This document shows, one piece after another, positions 1 to 5,961 of a stretch of DNA of 6,236 nt. Below the pieces are notes generated by a model. The model had not been told where the DNA came from. It was given only the letters and a program-made list of their open reading frames with translations, and did not search any database. A program made the position numbers and the translations under genes. The stretch comes from Propionibacteriaceae bacterium (GTDB taxonomy: Bacteria; Actinomycetota; Actinomycetes; Propionibacteriales; Propionibacteriaceae). Each line of letters begins with the position of its first letter. Positions within the stretch are counted from its first letter, which is position 1. The DNA is taken from positions 1 through 6,236 of the forward strand of contig JAIRRM010000209.1 in NCBI GenBank assembly GCA_031255975.1, read 5' to 3'.

Positions 1-220
1 GGATACAGGAGTCGTACGTGGCTCCGCCCCAACACTCCACCGACCAGTAACCGGCGGCGTCAATGTCGGCGCAGGCTCCCACCATGTCTTCGGTGGCCAT
101 ACGGGTGGCGAGCAGGCTCTGGTGCGCGTCACGGAGCACCAGTTCGGTGATGCCGACTTTACGGGTGTTCGGGCTGGCGGTCGCGGCGGTCTCGGGTGTG
201 GACTTCTTCGTAGTTGCCAT
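1..220 (-). CDS. Methylmalonyl-CoA carboxyltransferase (transcarboxylase) 5S subunit, N-terminal part
   Basis: Partial gene: 73 N-terminal codons are visible and the rest lies beyond the left edge. After a Thr/Ala/Ser/Pro-rich leader of about 20 residues comes [15 protein letters not shown], then [16 protein letters not shown] and [13 protein letters not shown]. This is the opening of the biotin-dependent carboxyltransferase domain (a TIM barrel) shared by transcarboxylase 5S, oxaloacetate decarboxylase alpha and pyruvate carboxylase. The match to the Propionibacterium 5S protein as I remember it is nearly unbroken. Asp31 in RDAHQS corresponds to a metal-binding residue of the family. The 5S subunit moves carboxyl groups between carboxybiotin and pyruvate, making oxaloacetate in the Wood-Werkman cycle, in the cytoplasm. 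ATG 218-220 is chosen because GAGGG precedes it, although the spacing is short. An in-frame ATG at 230-232 would add four residues. Oxaloacetate decarboxylase alpha remains a weaker alternative because only the N-terminus is seen. Confidence 0.88.
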   Translation of the reverse strand, partial: MATTKKSTPETAATASPNTRKVGITELVLRDAHQSLLATRMATEDMVGACADIDAAGYWSVECWGGATYDSCI

Positions 221-319
221 ACCCTCAATCATCCCATGGTTTGCGTTGCGATGTTTTCTGATCGGCGAAGTGGCGGGAGAACTGGAAACCGGAAAGCCCC
301 ACACAAAGCCCATCACGAT

Positions 320-334
320 GAGACAAACCGTCTC
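320..334. repeat. Inverted repeat upstream of ilvD (first of two)
   Basis: GAGAC (320-324) and GTCTC (330-334) are perfect inverted arms around a 5-base centre, AAACC. It directly abuts the next dyad at 335-355 and lies where the -35 region of the proposed ilvD promoter would fall. It could be a protein-binding site or, if transcription starts further upstream, an RNA hairpin. The repeat is directly visible; its function is inferred. Confidence 0.5.
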
Positions 335-355
335 GCCTAGCAAGACGTACTAGGC
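335..355. repeat. Inverted repeat overlapping the ilvD -10 region (second of two)
   Basis: GCCTAG (335-340) and CTAGGC (350-355) are perfect 6-base inverted arms separated by 9 bases, a 21-bp dyad that begins exactly where the previous one ends. Its right arm overlaps the proposed -10 element TAGGCT. The position suits an operator controlling ilvD. No regulator can be assigned from the sequence. Confidence 0.5.
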
Positions 356-356
356 T
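351..356 (+). promoter_or_regulatory. Candidate -10 element of ilvD (leaderless start)
   Basis: TAGGCT fits the TANNNT pattern of actinobacterial -10 elements. Its last base is 7 bases before the A of the ilvD ATG (363), so a transcript would start at or next to the start codon. No Shine-Dalgarno sequence is seen before that ATG, which agrees with a leaderless mRNA. No good -35 hexamer is found at the usual spacing (around 328-334), so the call is tentative. Confidence 0.4.
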
Positions 357-362
357 GAATGT

Positions 363-2219
363 ATGCCGACACTTCGCTCCCGTACCACCATGGACGGCCG
401 CGAGTTCGCCGGAGCGCGCGCGCTCTGGCGTGCCCTGGGCCTGAGTTCCGCAGACATCCGCGCCCACAAGCCGGTGGTGGCCATCGCCAACTCGTTCACC
501 GAGTTTGTGCCCGGCCATATGCACCTCAACGTGCTGGGGCGCTTGGTCAAAGCCGCCATCGAAGCGGCGGGTGGTATCGCCTGCGAGTTCAACACCACCG
601 CGGTTGATGACGGCATCGCCATGGGTCACACCGGGATGCTCTATTCGCTACCCTCACGCGAACTGATCGCCGACACCGTGGAGTACAGCGTCAACGCGCA
701 CTGCGCCGACGCCCTCGTCTGCATCAGCAACTGCGACAAGATCACCCCCGGCATGATGCTGGCATCGCTCCGACTCAACATCCCCACGGTGTTCGTCTCC
801 GGTGGCCCGATGGAAGCCGGACGCGCGCACCTCACCAAAGACTCGTCCGAGACCACGCGACTCGACCTTATCGACGCGATGATCCTCTCCGTCAGCCCCG
901 ATGTGGACGACGCAAAGCTGGCTGAGATCGAAGACGCCGCCTGCCCCACCTGCGGCTCATGCTCCGGCATGTTCACCGCCAATTCGATGAACTGCCTCGT
1001 CGAGGCGCTGGGGTTGGCCGTACCCGGTAGCGGCACCACACTGGCCACCAGCGCCGCGCGTAAAACATTGCTAGACAAAGCCGGAGCGCTCATCGTCGAA
1101 CTGTGCCGCCGCTACTACGACGACGGCGACGAATCCGTGCTGCCGCGTTCCATCGCCACCCGCGCGGCGTTCCAAAATGCGATGACCATGGACATCGCCA
1201 TGGGCGGTTCCACCAACACCGTACTGCACCTGTTGGCCGCCGCCGACGCCGCCGAGGTGGACTTCACCCAAGACGACATCGATGCGCTCTCGCGGCGGGT
1301 ACCGTGCATCTGCAAGGTGGCACCAAACACGCACGATTTCTATCTGGAAGACGTACACCGCGCCGGTGGTATCCCGGCGCTATTGGGGGAGTTGCTACGC
1401 GGCGGGCTGCTCAACCGCGACACACACGCCGTCCATGCGCCGTCTTTGGAAGCCTGGCTGGCGGACTGGGATATTCGTAGCGGCACGGCCACCGCCACGG
1501 CGAAGGAACTGTTCTTAGCGGCTCCCGGCGGCAAGCGCACCACCCAGCCTTTCTCGTGTGACGCGAAATACGAGACCCCAGACGTTGACCCGGTGGCCGG
1601 AGCTATCCGCGACGTGGCCCACGCCTACACCTCAGACGGCGGCCTCGGCGTGCTGAAGGGCAACATCGCCGTCGATGGGGCCATCTGCAAAATAGCCGGG
1701 GTGCCCGCGCACCAGTACCATTTCTCCGGCCCCGCGAAGGTCGCCGAGTCGCAGGAGGAAGCCGTCGAACTCATCCTCGGTGGCAAAATTGTGCCCGGTG
1801 ACGTGGTGGTCATCAGCTACGAGGGCCCGTCCGGTGGCCCAGGGTTCCAAGAGATGCTCTACCCCACCGCATACCTGAAAGGCATCGGCATCGGCCCCCA
1901 ATGCGCCCTGATAACCGACGGTCGCTTCTCCGGCGGTTCCAGTGGATTGTCGCTCGGGCACATCAGCCCCGAAGCGGCAGCCGGTGGAGCCATCGGCCTC
2001 ATCAGGGACGGTGACATCATCGAGATCGACATTCCGTCCCGCTCCATCAACGTGTTGCTCTCCGATGAGGAACTGGCGGCCCGTCGCGCCGCGGAAGACG
2101 CGCTGGGCGAGAAAGCTTGGAAGCCGAAACGCCGCCAACGCGAGGTGAGCCAGGCGCTCAAGGTGTACGCCCATCTGGCGCTCTCGGCTGACAAGGGCGC
2201 GATACGACGCAAGCTATGA
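363..2219 (+). CDS. ilvD: Dihydroxy-acid dehydratase
   Basis: Cytoplasmic Fe-S enzyme that dehydrates 2,3-dihydroxy-isovalerate and 2,3-dihydroxy-3-methylvalerate to their 2-keto acids, the third common step of valine and isoleucine synthesis, also feeding leucine and pantothenate. The 618 residues match the length of E. coli IlvD (616 as remembered) and align along the whole protein. Key stretches are VDDGIAMGH (81-89), NCDKITPG (123-130, with cluster ligand Cys124 and the probable carbamylated Lys126), [17 protein letters not shown] (194-210, with Cys197 as cluster ligand) and [16 protein letters not shown] near 518-533 with the catalytic serine region. The position that is Cys in the TPCN motif of [2Fe-2S] members reads VPGH (49-52), as in the E. 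coli [4Fe-4S] type. The start ATG lacks a ribosome binding site but gives the family N-terminus ([12 protein letters not shown], compare E. coli PKYRSATTTHGR). It is transcribed alone: divergent from the transcarboxylase gene and convergent with the LacI gene. A sugar-acid dehydratase of the same superfamily is much less likely. Confidence 0.97.
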   Translation: MPTLRSRTTMDGREFAGARALWRALGLSSADIRAHKPVVAIANSFTEFVPGHMHLNVLGRLVKAAIEAAGGIACEFNTTAVDDGIAMGHTGMLYSLPSRELIADTVEYSVNAHCADALVCISNCDKITPGMMLASLRLNIPTVFVSGGPMEAGRAHLTKDSSETTRLDLIDAMILSVSPDVDDAKLAEIEDAACPTCGSCSGMFTANSMNCLVEALGLAVPGSGTTLATSAARKTLLDKAGALIVELCRRYYDDGDESVLPRSIATRAAFQNAMTMDIAMGGSTNTVLHLLAAADAAEVDFTQDDIDALSRRVPCICKVAPNTHDFYLEDVHRAGGIPALLGELLRGGLLNRDTHAVHAPSLEAWLADWDIRSGTATATAKELFLAAPGGKRTTQPFSCDAKYETPDVDPVAGAIRDVAHAYTSDGGLGVLKGNIAVDGAICKIAGVPAHQYHFSGPAKVAESQEEAVELILGGKIVPGDVVVISYEGPSGGPGFQEMLYPTAYLKGIGIGPQCALITDGRFSGGSSGLSLGHISPEAAAGGAIGLIRDGDIIEIDIPSRSINVLLSDEELAARRAAEDALGEKAWKPKRRQREVSQALKVYAHLALSADKGAIRRKL

Positions 2220-2221
2220 CC

Positions 2222-3304
2222 TTAACCTGAGCGTGCCCGCGCCGGGCCGGTGGTGCCCCGTATCATCAGCTTCGTGGGAAGCAACTGCTTACGCCCACCA
2301 CGCTCCACGGCGTGCCCCAGCACCATTTCGCCAGCAACGCGGCCCTTATCTTGTAGCGGCTGCCAGATGGTGGTCAGCCCGGCGGCACCAGCGGAGGGGA
2401 TGTCGTCGAAGCCGGTGACCGAAAGATCTCCTGGCACGCTCAGCCCCAACTGCCCGGCGGCGGCCACCACTCCGAGGGCCAGCATGTCACAGGTGCAGGC
2501 CACGGCGGTGACTCCGGGGAAGTCGCGTAGTATCGCGCTGGCACCAGAGATTCCAGAATCCAGATCGCTCACCAGCCGTTCGGCGATACGTACGATGCCA
2601 CGGCCCCCCGTCACCCGCCTGAACTCGTTCACAAACCCCTGCACCCGCTCACGCTGCACAGTGTATGTCGCCCGCGCCAGCCTGGCTTCGTCCACATGAC
2701 CCACGTAAATCTGATCGGAGAGGCGGTGGCAGAGCACCCCCACCTCTAAATGCCCCAACTCCGCCAGATAGCGGGCGGTCATGGCTGACGACGAAACCTG
2801 GTCGAGCCCGACCACATCGACTCCGGGAACATCGGTGGCTCCGTCCACGATCACCACCGGAACATGCTTGGCCAGAATCTCCCGCATATACGGCGCGCCC
2901 TCCGGGACGCCGTACACCACCAGTGAGTCCACGGTTGACACGGCGATCTGCTCCGGGCCGCCGTCCGATTCTGGCCCAGCGGGGATGAGCAGCATTGAGG
3001 TCTGCGCCTGCTCTACGGCCAGCGCCACCCCCTGCAAGAATCCGGAGGCGGCTTCGTCCTTGAAGGCGTAGGGCAGCGCGTCGGTAAACACCACCCCCAC
3101 GCTTGATTTCACTCCGGTACGCAGTTTGCGCGCCAACGGGTCCGGGCCGGCGTATCCCAATTGGGCAGCCGTGGCCAAGATCTGTTCCAGCAGCGCGGCT
3201 GAAACCCGGCTCGGGCAGTTATAGGCGTTGGAGACGGTGGTTCGGGAAACACCCACCGCGTCGGCAACAGACTGCAGCGTCGCCCGCCGTCCGTCCGGCC
3301 TCAT
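2222..3304 (-). CDS. LacI-family transcriptional regulator
   Basis: A 360-residue cytoplasmic DNA-binding repressor, normal length for the family. The N-terminal helix-turn-helix covers about residues 9-29 (TLQSVADAVGVSRTTVSNAY), followed by helix 3 to LGY (49-51). The hinge helix is PLARKL (56-61); Leu61 sits where the family's leucine wedges into a central CpG of the operator. The effector domain (periplasmic-binding-protein type 3) runs from about residue 69 to the end, with the typical VTGFDDIPSA at 296-305. ATG 3302-3304 is chosen because GGAGG stands five bases before it. An in-frame ATG at 3319 and TTG at 3340 would add 5 or 12 residues without a comparable ribosome binding site. It lies 95 bases after the second SDR gene on the same strand, so it is probably the local regulator of the transport/SDR genes, responding to a sugar or derivative. 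Target and ligand are inferred only. Confidence 0.93.
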   Translation of the reverse strand: MRPDGRRATLQSVADAVGVSRTTVSNAYNCPSRVSAALLEQILATAAQLGYAGPDPLARKLRTGVKSSVGVVFTDALPYAFKDEAASGFLQGVALAVEQAQTSMLLIPAGPESDGGPEQIAVSTVDSLVVYGVPEGAPYMREILAKHVPVVIVDGATDVPGVDVVGLDQVSSSAMTARYLAELGHLEVGVLCHRLSDQIYVGHVDEARLARATYTVQRERVQGFVNEFRRVTGGRGIVRIAERLVSDLDSGISGASAILRDFPGVTAVACTCDMLALGVVAAAGQLGLSVPGDLSVTGFDDIPSAGAAGLTTIWQPLQDKGRVAGEMVLGHAVERGGRKQLLPTKLMIRGTTGPARARSG

Positions 3305-3309
3305 CGCTG

Positions 3310-3314
3310 CCTCC
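3310..3314 (-). promoter_or_regulatory. Ribosome binding site of the LacI-family gene
   Basis: GGAGG on the minus strand, five bases before ATG 3304-3302. It is the strongest Shine-Dalgarno match seen in the window and decides in favour of this start over the upstream ATG (3319) and TTG (3340). Confidence 0.7.
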
Positions 3315-3399
3315 GTCATTGTTTTATCCGCTGCTGACAAGTCAATTGAGTCTAATCGCCAACAGCAAGAACTACAGGGCTAAACCGAATATTGACGCG

Positions 3400-4128
3400 C
3401 TACAGCGCTTCCCCGAGCGAAATCATCGCCAACTCCGTAACCCGCGAATTGGGAGACTGCGTAGCCATGAAAATGATGGCCTCCGCCAGGTCGGCTGCCT
3501 GCAGAAAGAAGTCGGTGTTGGCCAAGAACTCATCGTCACGGCCCCTACCGTGCGCGAACTCGGTGAGCACCGCCGCCGGGCACACCACCCCCACCTTCAC
3601 ACCGTACGGTTGCAGTTCGCGGCGCAACGCCCGCGAAAACCCAACCTGGGCGTGCTTGGCGGCGCAGTAAACCGCTTCGCGCGGAAACCCCTGCAACCCG
3701 GCCTGTGACGCCACCTGGATGATGGTGCCGCTACGGCGCTCGATCATATGCGCAACGACGGCGGAGGTGAACAGGAAGGTGCCCCGCATTGAGGTATCCA
3801 TGATCTCGTCGTACAAATCGACAGTCGCGTTCACGAAATCGTCGTAGTGGCCCACCCCGGCGTTGTTCACCAAGGTGTCGATGTGCCCGTAGCGCTCCAG
3901 CGCCGTTTCCACCGCGGCGACAGCCGTCTCCTGCTGCCGTACGTCACCTCGCACCTGGGTATAGCTGCCGCCCACCGCGGCGACGGCCTCCGCCAACTGA
4001 TCGGCGGAACGGGAAACCCCCACGATGCTGGCACCCCGCGCAGCGAACGCCAGCACGCTTGCCTTGCCGATACCCGAGGACGAGCCGGTAACCAGGGCCA
4101 CATGCCCGTTGAGATCTTTGTCAGCCAT
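3400..4128 (-). CDS. Short-chain dehydrogenase/reductase (SDR), YdfG-like, atypical catalytic tetrad
   Basis: A 242-residue single-domain Rossmann oxidoreductase. Visible motifs are the cofactor loop TGSSSGIG (14-21), NNAG (88-91), catalytic Ser141 and the YCAAK motif (Tyr154, Lys158), with Ser and Tyr 13 residues apart as in classical SDRs. Strand 2 ends in VSR with no acidic residue, which favours NADP(H). The tetrad asparagine, expected at about position 113 (family consensus N-x-x-G-x-F), is replaced by Ser in TSMRGTF. The C-terminus (RVTELAMISLGEAL) lacks the VDGG ending of FabG-like SDRs and resembles the YdfG/serine-dehydrogenase-like group. AAAGG lies eight bases before the ATG. The gene sits 46 bases after another SDR gene in a sugar-transport run, so it probably acts on the imported sugar, polyol or a derivative. 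The substrate is unknown, and general 3-hydroxy-acid or carbonyl reductase activity is possible. Confidence 0.9.
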   Translation of the reverse strand: MADKDLNGHVALVTGSSSGIGKASVLAFAARGASIVGVSRSADQLAEAVAAVGGSYTQVRGDVRQQETAVAAVETALERYGHIDTLVNNAGVGHYDDFVNATVDLYDEIMDTSMRGTFLFTSAVVAHMIERRSGTIIQVASQAGLQGFPREAVYCAAKHAQVGFSRALRRELQPYGVKVGVVCPAAVLTEFAHGRGRDDEFLANTDFFLQAADLAEAIIFMATQSPNSRVTELAMISLGEAL

Positions 4129-4174
4129 GCCGATGGCCTTTCTGCTTGTGGTACTGCACTTGGTTGGGCCGGTG

Positions 4175-4927
4175 TCACCGGGCCGTAGAACCGCCGTCTA
4201 CGAAGATGGTCTGCCCCACGATCTGATCCGCGGCGTTTGACGCCAAGAAGACGACAGCCGCCGCTATCTCCTCGGGGTGGGAGATGCGCCCGGAGAAGCC
4301 ACGGCCAATGATCGACGCCGCGATGGCCGGGTCTTCCATCGCCGGGGCGGTCATTCCCGTCCAAGTCGCACCAGGAGCGATGCTGTTCACCTGCACCCCC
4401 TGGGCGGCCCACTCGGCGGCCAGGATTCTGGTGAGTTGAATGACGGCCCCCTTGGAGGTGCCGTACGTGGCGTGCTCGGCAAAACCGCGCACCCCGGCGT
4501 CTGAGGCGATGAAGATGATCTTGCCGGAACCGCGCGCCAACATGCCGGGGGCCACTGCCTGCGCGCAGAAGAACGGTGCCCGTACGTTCACCGCCTGGAT
4601 ACGATCCCAAGTTTCCGGCGTCACCGTGACCGCGGGTTCTGTCTTGTTGATGCCCGCGTTGTTCACCAGGATGTCGACCGGGCCCAAGTCGGCGGCGATG
4701 GACGCAAAAGCGGGGGCGATGGCGCTCACGTCGGCCAGTTCTGTCACCAGCGGCATGGCGCGCCGCCCTTTGGCGATAATCGACTCCGCCACTGAAGCGA
4801 GGCGGGCTTCGTCGCGTCCGATGAGCGCCACGTCGGCACCGGCGTCCGCCAACGCCAACGCCACGGCCTTGCCGATACCGGCACTGGCTCCGGTGACCAC
4901 CGCGATCTTGCCGTTCAGGTCGTACAT
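4175..4927 (-). CDS. Short-chain dehydrogenase/reductase (SDR), FabG / glucose dehydrogenase-like
   Basis: A 250-residue classical SDR with all family motifs intact: TGASAGIG (12-19), Asp66 in the adenine-binding stretch, NNAG (89-92), Asn114, Ser142, Tyr155 and Lys159 (YGTSK), then NSIAPG (181-186) and the C-terminal IFVDGG (241-246). Strand 2 ends LIGRD, where Gly-Arg replaces the Asp typical of NAD-dependent members, suggesting NADP(H). The sequence has the look of sugar or sugar-acid dehydrogenases (gluconate 5-dehydrogenase, KduD, glucose 1-dehydrogenase) and of FabG; these cannot be told apart by eye. ATG 4925-4927 is preferred because TGAGG precedes it by six bases. A GTG at 4937-4939 would add four residues but has a ribosome binding site almost touching it. 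The gene is 41 bases after an ABC permease gene and 46 before the next SDR. It probably oxidises or reduces the transported carbohydrate. Confidence 0.92.
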   Translation of the reverse strand: MYDLNGKIAVVTGASAGIGKAVALALADAGADVALIGRDEARLASVAESIIAKGRRAMPLVTELADVSAIAPAFASIAADLGPVDILVNNAGINKTEPAVTVTPETWDRIQAVNVRAPFFCAQAVAPGMLARGSGKIIFIASDAGVRGFAEHATYGTSKGAVIQLTRILAAEWAAQGVQVNSIAPGATWTGMTAPAMEDPAIAASIIGRGFSGRISHPEEIAAAVVFLASNAADQIVGQTIFVDGGSTAR

Positions 4928-4933
4928 TCTCAG

Positions 4934-4938
4934 CCTCA
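4934..4938 (-). promoter_or_regulatory. Ribosome binding site of the FabG-like SDR gene
   Basis: TGAGG on the minus strand, six bases before ATG 4927-4925. Its spacing is better than that of the AGGGA touching the alternative GTG at 4939, which is why the ATG is chosen as the start. Confidence 0.5.
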
Positions 4939-4956
4939 CTCCCTAAGTTTTGTGTC

Positions 4957-4972
4957 GTGAGCCACGGCTCAC
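4957..4972 (-). repeat. Intergenic hairpin over the permease stop codon
   Basis: A perfect 16-base inverted repeat: GTGAGCC, two central bases, GGCTCAC. In the minus-strand transcript it can fold as a 6-bp stem with a four-base loop, and its left arm contains the TGA stop of the permease gene (4971-4969). No uridine run follows, so it is not a standard terminator. An mRNA-stabilising or processing element, reducing SDR expression relative to or separating it from the transporter, is possible. Confidence 0.45.
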
Positions 4973-5958
4973 CTGTTGCGATTGGCGATGTCTTGACGTA
5001 CGAACAGGAACACCACGCCGATGATGATGACGCCCTGTACCGCTCTTTGGATCGACTGGTTCACCCCCAGTAGCACCATGATGTTGTTCAATATGCCGAC
5101 CACGAGCACCCCGGCGATGGTCTTGCCGACCCCACCGACACCACCGAGCAAACTGGTACCACCGACGACGACCGGCGCGATTGACGCCATCTGCAGCGTG
5201 TCCCCCAGGTTGGGTTGGGTGTAGCCCAGCCGGTTGATGGACAAAACCGCCGCCACCACGGAGCAGAACGCCGCGAAGGTGTACACGAAGATCAACACCC
5301 TGGTGGTCGGTATCCCGGAGGCCCGCGCCGTTCGCGGGTTGCCACCGACGGCATAGATGTACTCTCCATAGCGGGTGCGTTTTGTGACGAACCAGGCTAG
5401 CGCCGTGACCAGCGCCCAGACGATCACCACGGCTGGTATCGGGCCGATCTTGTCGTAGCCAAACAACAAGGGCTCGTGGTCTTTCTCGTACACCGATACC
5501 CCGTTGCCCAGCACGTAGGAGATTCCCATGGCAACCTGCATCATGCCGAGAGTGCCGATGAACGCCGGGACGCGCATCACCGACACCAGCACGCCGTTGA
5601 TGACACCGCACACCAAGCCGACCGCCAACCCCAGCGCGAACGCGAGCCAGAAACCCCAGCCCTGCGCCATCAGCATCACCATGGCCGCCAGGCCGGTGAT
5701 GTAGCCCAGCGAAAGGTCAATGCCGGCGGTGAGGATCACCAAGGTCTGCCCCACCGCCAGCACCCCGGCGACGCAGTTCTGCGCCAGCACGTTGATGAGG
5801 TTGGTAGGTTTCACGAACGCCCCTTTCGAGGCCACCGCCGCCACCGCGAACAGCGCCACAAACGCCACCGCGACCACGTTGCGTTTGAGGAACCCCCTGA
5901 TTCGCTCCCCGGTGCTCGGCGCTGCTGGAACCGTAGCGGGTTCTACCACTGTCTCCAT
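4969..5958 (-). CDS. Sugar ABC transporter permease, RbsC-type (BPD_transp_2)
   Basis: A 329-residue integral membrane protein of the ribose/xylose/arabinose/galactoside (RbsC) permease family, about the family's usual length. A soluble N-terminus (1-26, with Arg/Lys at 19-26) leads into about eight or nine hydrophobic segments, roughly at 28-44, 62-80, 85-98, 103-126, 133-151, 173-191, 220-240, 258-270, 281-298 and 306-320; some may be half-helices. Family motifs are GIDLSLG (79-85), the cytoplasmic loop AVGGNPRTARASGI (203-216) that contacts the ATPase, and APVVVGGTSLLGG (261-273) followed by VGILNN (287-292). It would form half of the channel in the inner membrane, importing a pentose, hexose or polyol delivered by a binding protein. 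An AGGTG ribosome binding site precedes the ATG, and the upstream permease ends only 3 bases away, so the two are surely co-transcribed and probably translationally coupled. The substrate cannot be assigned. Confidence 0.95.
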   Translation of the reverse strand: METVVEPATVPAAPSTGERIRGFLKRNVVAVAFVALFAVAAVASKGAFVKPTNLINVLAQNCVAGVLAVGQTLVILTAGIDLSLGYITGLAAMVMLMAQGWGFWLAFALGLAVGLVCGVINGVLVSVMRVPAFIGTLGMMQVAMGISYVLGNGVSVYEKDHEPLLFGYDKIGPIPAVVIVWALVTALAWFVTKRTRYGEYIYAVGGNPRTARASGIPTTRVLIFVYTFAAFCSVVAAVLSINRLGYTQPNLGDTLQMASIAPVVVGGTSLLGGVGGVGKTIAGVLVVGILNNIMVLLGVNQSIQRAVQGVIIIGVVFLFVRQDIANRNR

Positions 5959-5961
5959 GGC

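Noticed and set aside
63..353. Plus-strand open frames (63-353 and 122-340) upstream of ilvD as a leader peptide or small gene.
   Set aside because: They largely lie antisense to the transcarboxylase start, have no family resemblance, and are not enriched in Ile/Val/Leu codons as an attenuator peptide would be.
1632..2174. A 180-codon open frame antisense to ilvD.
   Set aside because: No recognisable protein family and no ribosome binding site that I could support; it mirrors the GC-rich coding strand of ilvD.
363..2219. The dehydratase as part of the sugar pathway (arabonate/xylonate dehydratase type) because of the adjacent sugar genes.
   Set aside because: The sequence follows E. coli IlvD closely over its whole length, and the gene is on the opposite strand with its own promoter region.
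2235..2247. GCCCG-CGC-CGGGC as an intrinsic terminator for ilvD.
   Set aside because: It has only a 5-bp stem, no T run, and lies inside the LacI coding sequence, so it is not called as a feature.
3867..4610. A 247-codon open frame on the minus strand spanning both SDR genes.
   Set aside because: The translation is Arg/Gly/Pro-rich with no recognisable domain and overlaps two well-supported genes in another frame. It is a shadow produced by GC-rich codon usage.
5119..5142. A Walker A-like match (G-x4-G-K-T: GVGGVGKT, residues 273-280) inside the complete permease.
   Set aside because: It falls in the conserved RbsC-family stretch GGTSL-x-GG-x-G between hydrophobic segments, where E. coli RbsC has GGKGRIVGT. 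There is no nucleotide-binding domain around it, so the match is accidental.
4943..5611. A 222-codon minus-strand open frame overlapping the permease.
   Set aside because: Its translation is His/Arg/Gly-rich and lacks motifs, while the overlapping frame is a clear membrane permease.
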